DNA of 14,151 bases from assembly GCA_964602475.1 (NCBI GenBank), contig CAZRRN010000061.1:1-14151 (forward strand), given 5' to 3'. This document shows positions 13,774 to 14,151 of the stretch, one piece after another (within the stretch, counting starts at the first letter, position 1; every line of letters starts with the position of its first letter). Under the pieces are notes generated by a model, which saw only the letters and a program-made list of their open reading frames with translations, was not told the DNA's origin and searched no databases. This stretch comes from SZUA-448 sp964602475. Lineage in GTDB: Bacteria > Bacillota > Clostridia > Lachnospirales > Lachnospiraceae. The position numbers and the translations under genes were made by a program.

Positions 13774-14151
13774 GCTTAATGCAGGATTTATATGTAGGCG
13801 TTTCAGGACTTACGGTAAGCCAACGCGCCATCAGTACAACTGCTCACAATCTGTCCAATGTGGAAACGGACGGTTTTGTACGCCAGCAGACGGTGATGGA
13901 AAGCTCTACCTATGTCAGGCTTGGATATACGCATGTTAATTACACTCAGGTCGGGATAGGTGTTGACACAGGTGCTGTCTATCAGGTACGTGACCAGTTT
14001 CTGGACAAGGCTTATCGTCAGGAAAGCGGCAGAGAAGCCTTTTACAACGAACAATATAATGCAATCAACGAGATTGAGGAGCTGTTCGGAGAACTTCAGG
14101 GGGTTGCATTTCAAGATACACTGGAGGACTTCTGGTCCTCTCTGCAGGAGC
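13770..14151 (+). CDS. flgK: Flagellar hook-associated protein 1 FlgK (5' part, runs off the window)
   Basis: Forms the first hook-filament junction ring outside the cell after export by the flagellar type III system. The visible 127 codons begin MSLMQDLYVGVSGLTVSQRA and contain the rod-protein signature AHNLSNVETDGFVRQQ at about 25-40, the family equivalent of NIANxxTxGYxRQ, then GVDTGAVYQVRDQFLDKAYR and a helical region to the edge. AAGGAGG at 13756-13762 lies seven bases before ATG, the strongest ribosome site of the cluster. The frame is open to base 14151; most of the gene (families run about 450-650 residues) lies outside. No separate promoter was found, so transcription from the flgM promoter is likely. 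Confidence 0.95.
   Translation, partial: MSLMQDLYVGVSGLTVSQRAISTTAHNLSNVETDGFVRQQTVMESSTYVRLGYTHVNYTQVGIGVDTGAVYQVRDQFLDKAYRQESGREAFYNEQYNAINEIEELFGELQGVAFQDTLEDFWSSLQE

Overview
The window looks like a chromosomal segment of a motile, flagellated, low-to-mid-GC Gram-positive bacterium, most likely of the Clostridia and plausibly a Lachnospiraceae-type gut organism. The grounds are the flgM-flgN-flgK order, a CDP-glycerol (teichoic-acid type) gene pair, AGGAGG-type ribosome sites, near-consensus sigma-A promoters and a clostridial-style che cluster. This is inference from content and style; no 16S rRNA or other taxonomic marker is present.

Layout. (1) At 1-1106, the last codons of an unknown gene are followed by hisC (histidine and aromatic aminotransferase family). 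(2) At 1228-3667 lies a compact cheR-cheB-cheY-like operon, with a TTGACA-N17-TACAAT promoter in front and a strong intrinsic terminator behind. (3) At 3770-5805 lies a separately promoted unit whose first gene is only the N-terminal part of the chemotaxis kinase CheA (His-phosphotransfer domain plus the start of P2). It stops abruptly and runs through a TTGA stop/start overlap into a methyl-accepting chemotaxis protein that lacks its first membrane helix and sensor domain. This is the most unusual place in the window: it looks like the scar of a deletion (or an assembly join) that removed the CheA kinase core and the MCP front end. (4) On the minus strand, 10716-5848 is an operon of topoisomerase IV-type subunit B, subunit A and the tRNA-modification enzyme QueH. 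(5) Diverging from it at 10889-12591 are a CDP-glycerol glycerophosphotransferase-like gene and tagD (CDP-glycerol synthesis). (6) From 12644 to the end, flgM, flgN and the start of flgK follow a very good sigma-28 (SigD/FliA) promoter.

How they work together. CheR and CheB set receptor methylation and the CheY-like regulator receives phosphate, but no complete CheA or CheW lies here, so the kinase that feeds them must be encoded elsewhere or be lost. FlgM inhibits the sigma factor that reads its own promoter; FlgN escorts hook-filament junction proteins, including FlgK, to the export apparatus. TagD makes the CDP-glycerol that TagF-like enzymes polymerise or transfer. Several start sites were reassigned from ribosome-binding evidence: GTG for hisC and cheR, TTG for the TagF-like gene, and the internal ATG at 3896 for the CheA fragment.

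No tRNA, rRNA, CRISPR array, insertion sequence, prophage or recognisable riboswitch was seen. I found no convincing evidence of a wholly new system; the CheA/MCP chimera is the best candidate for follow-up.
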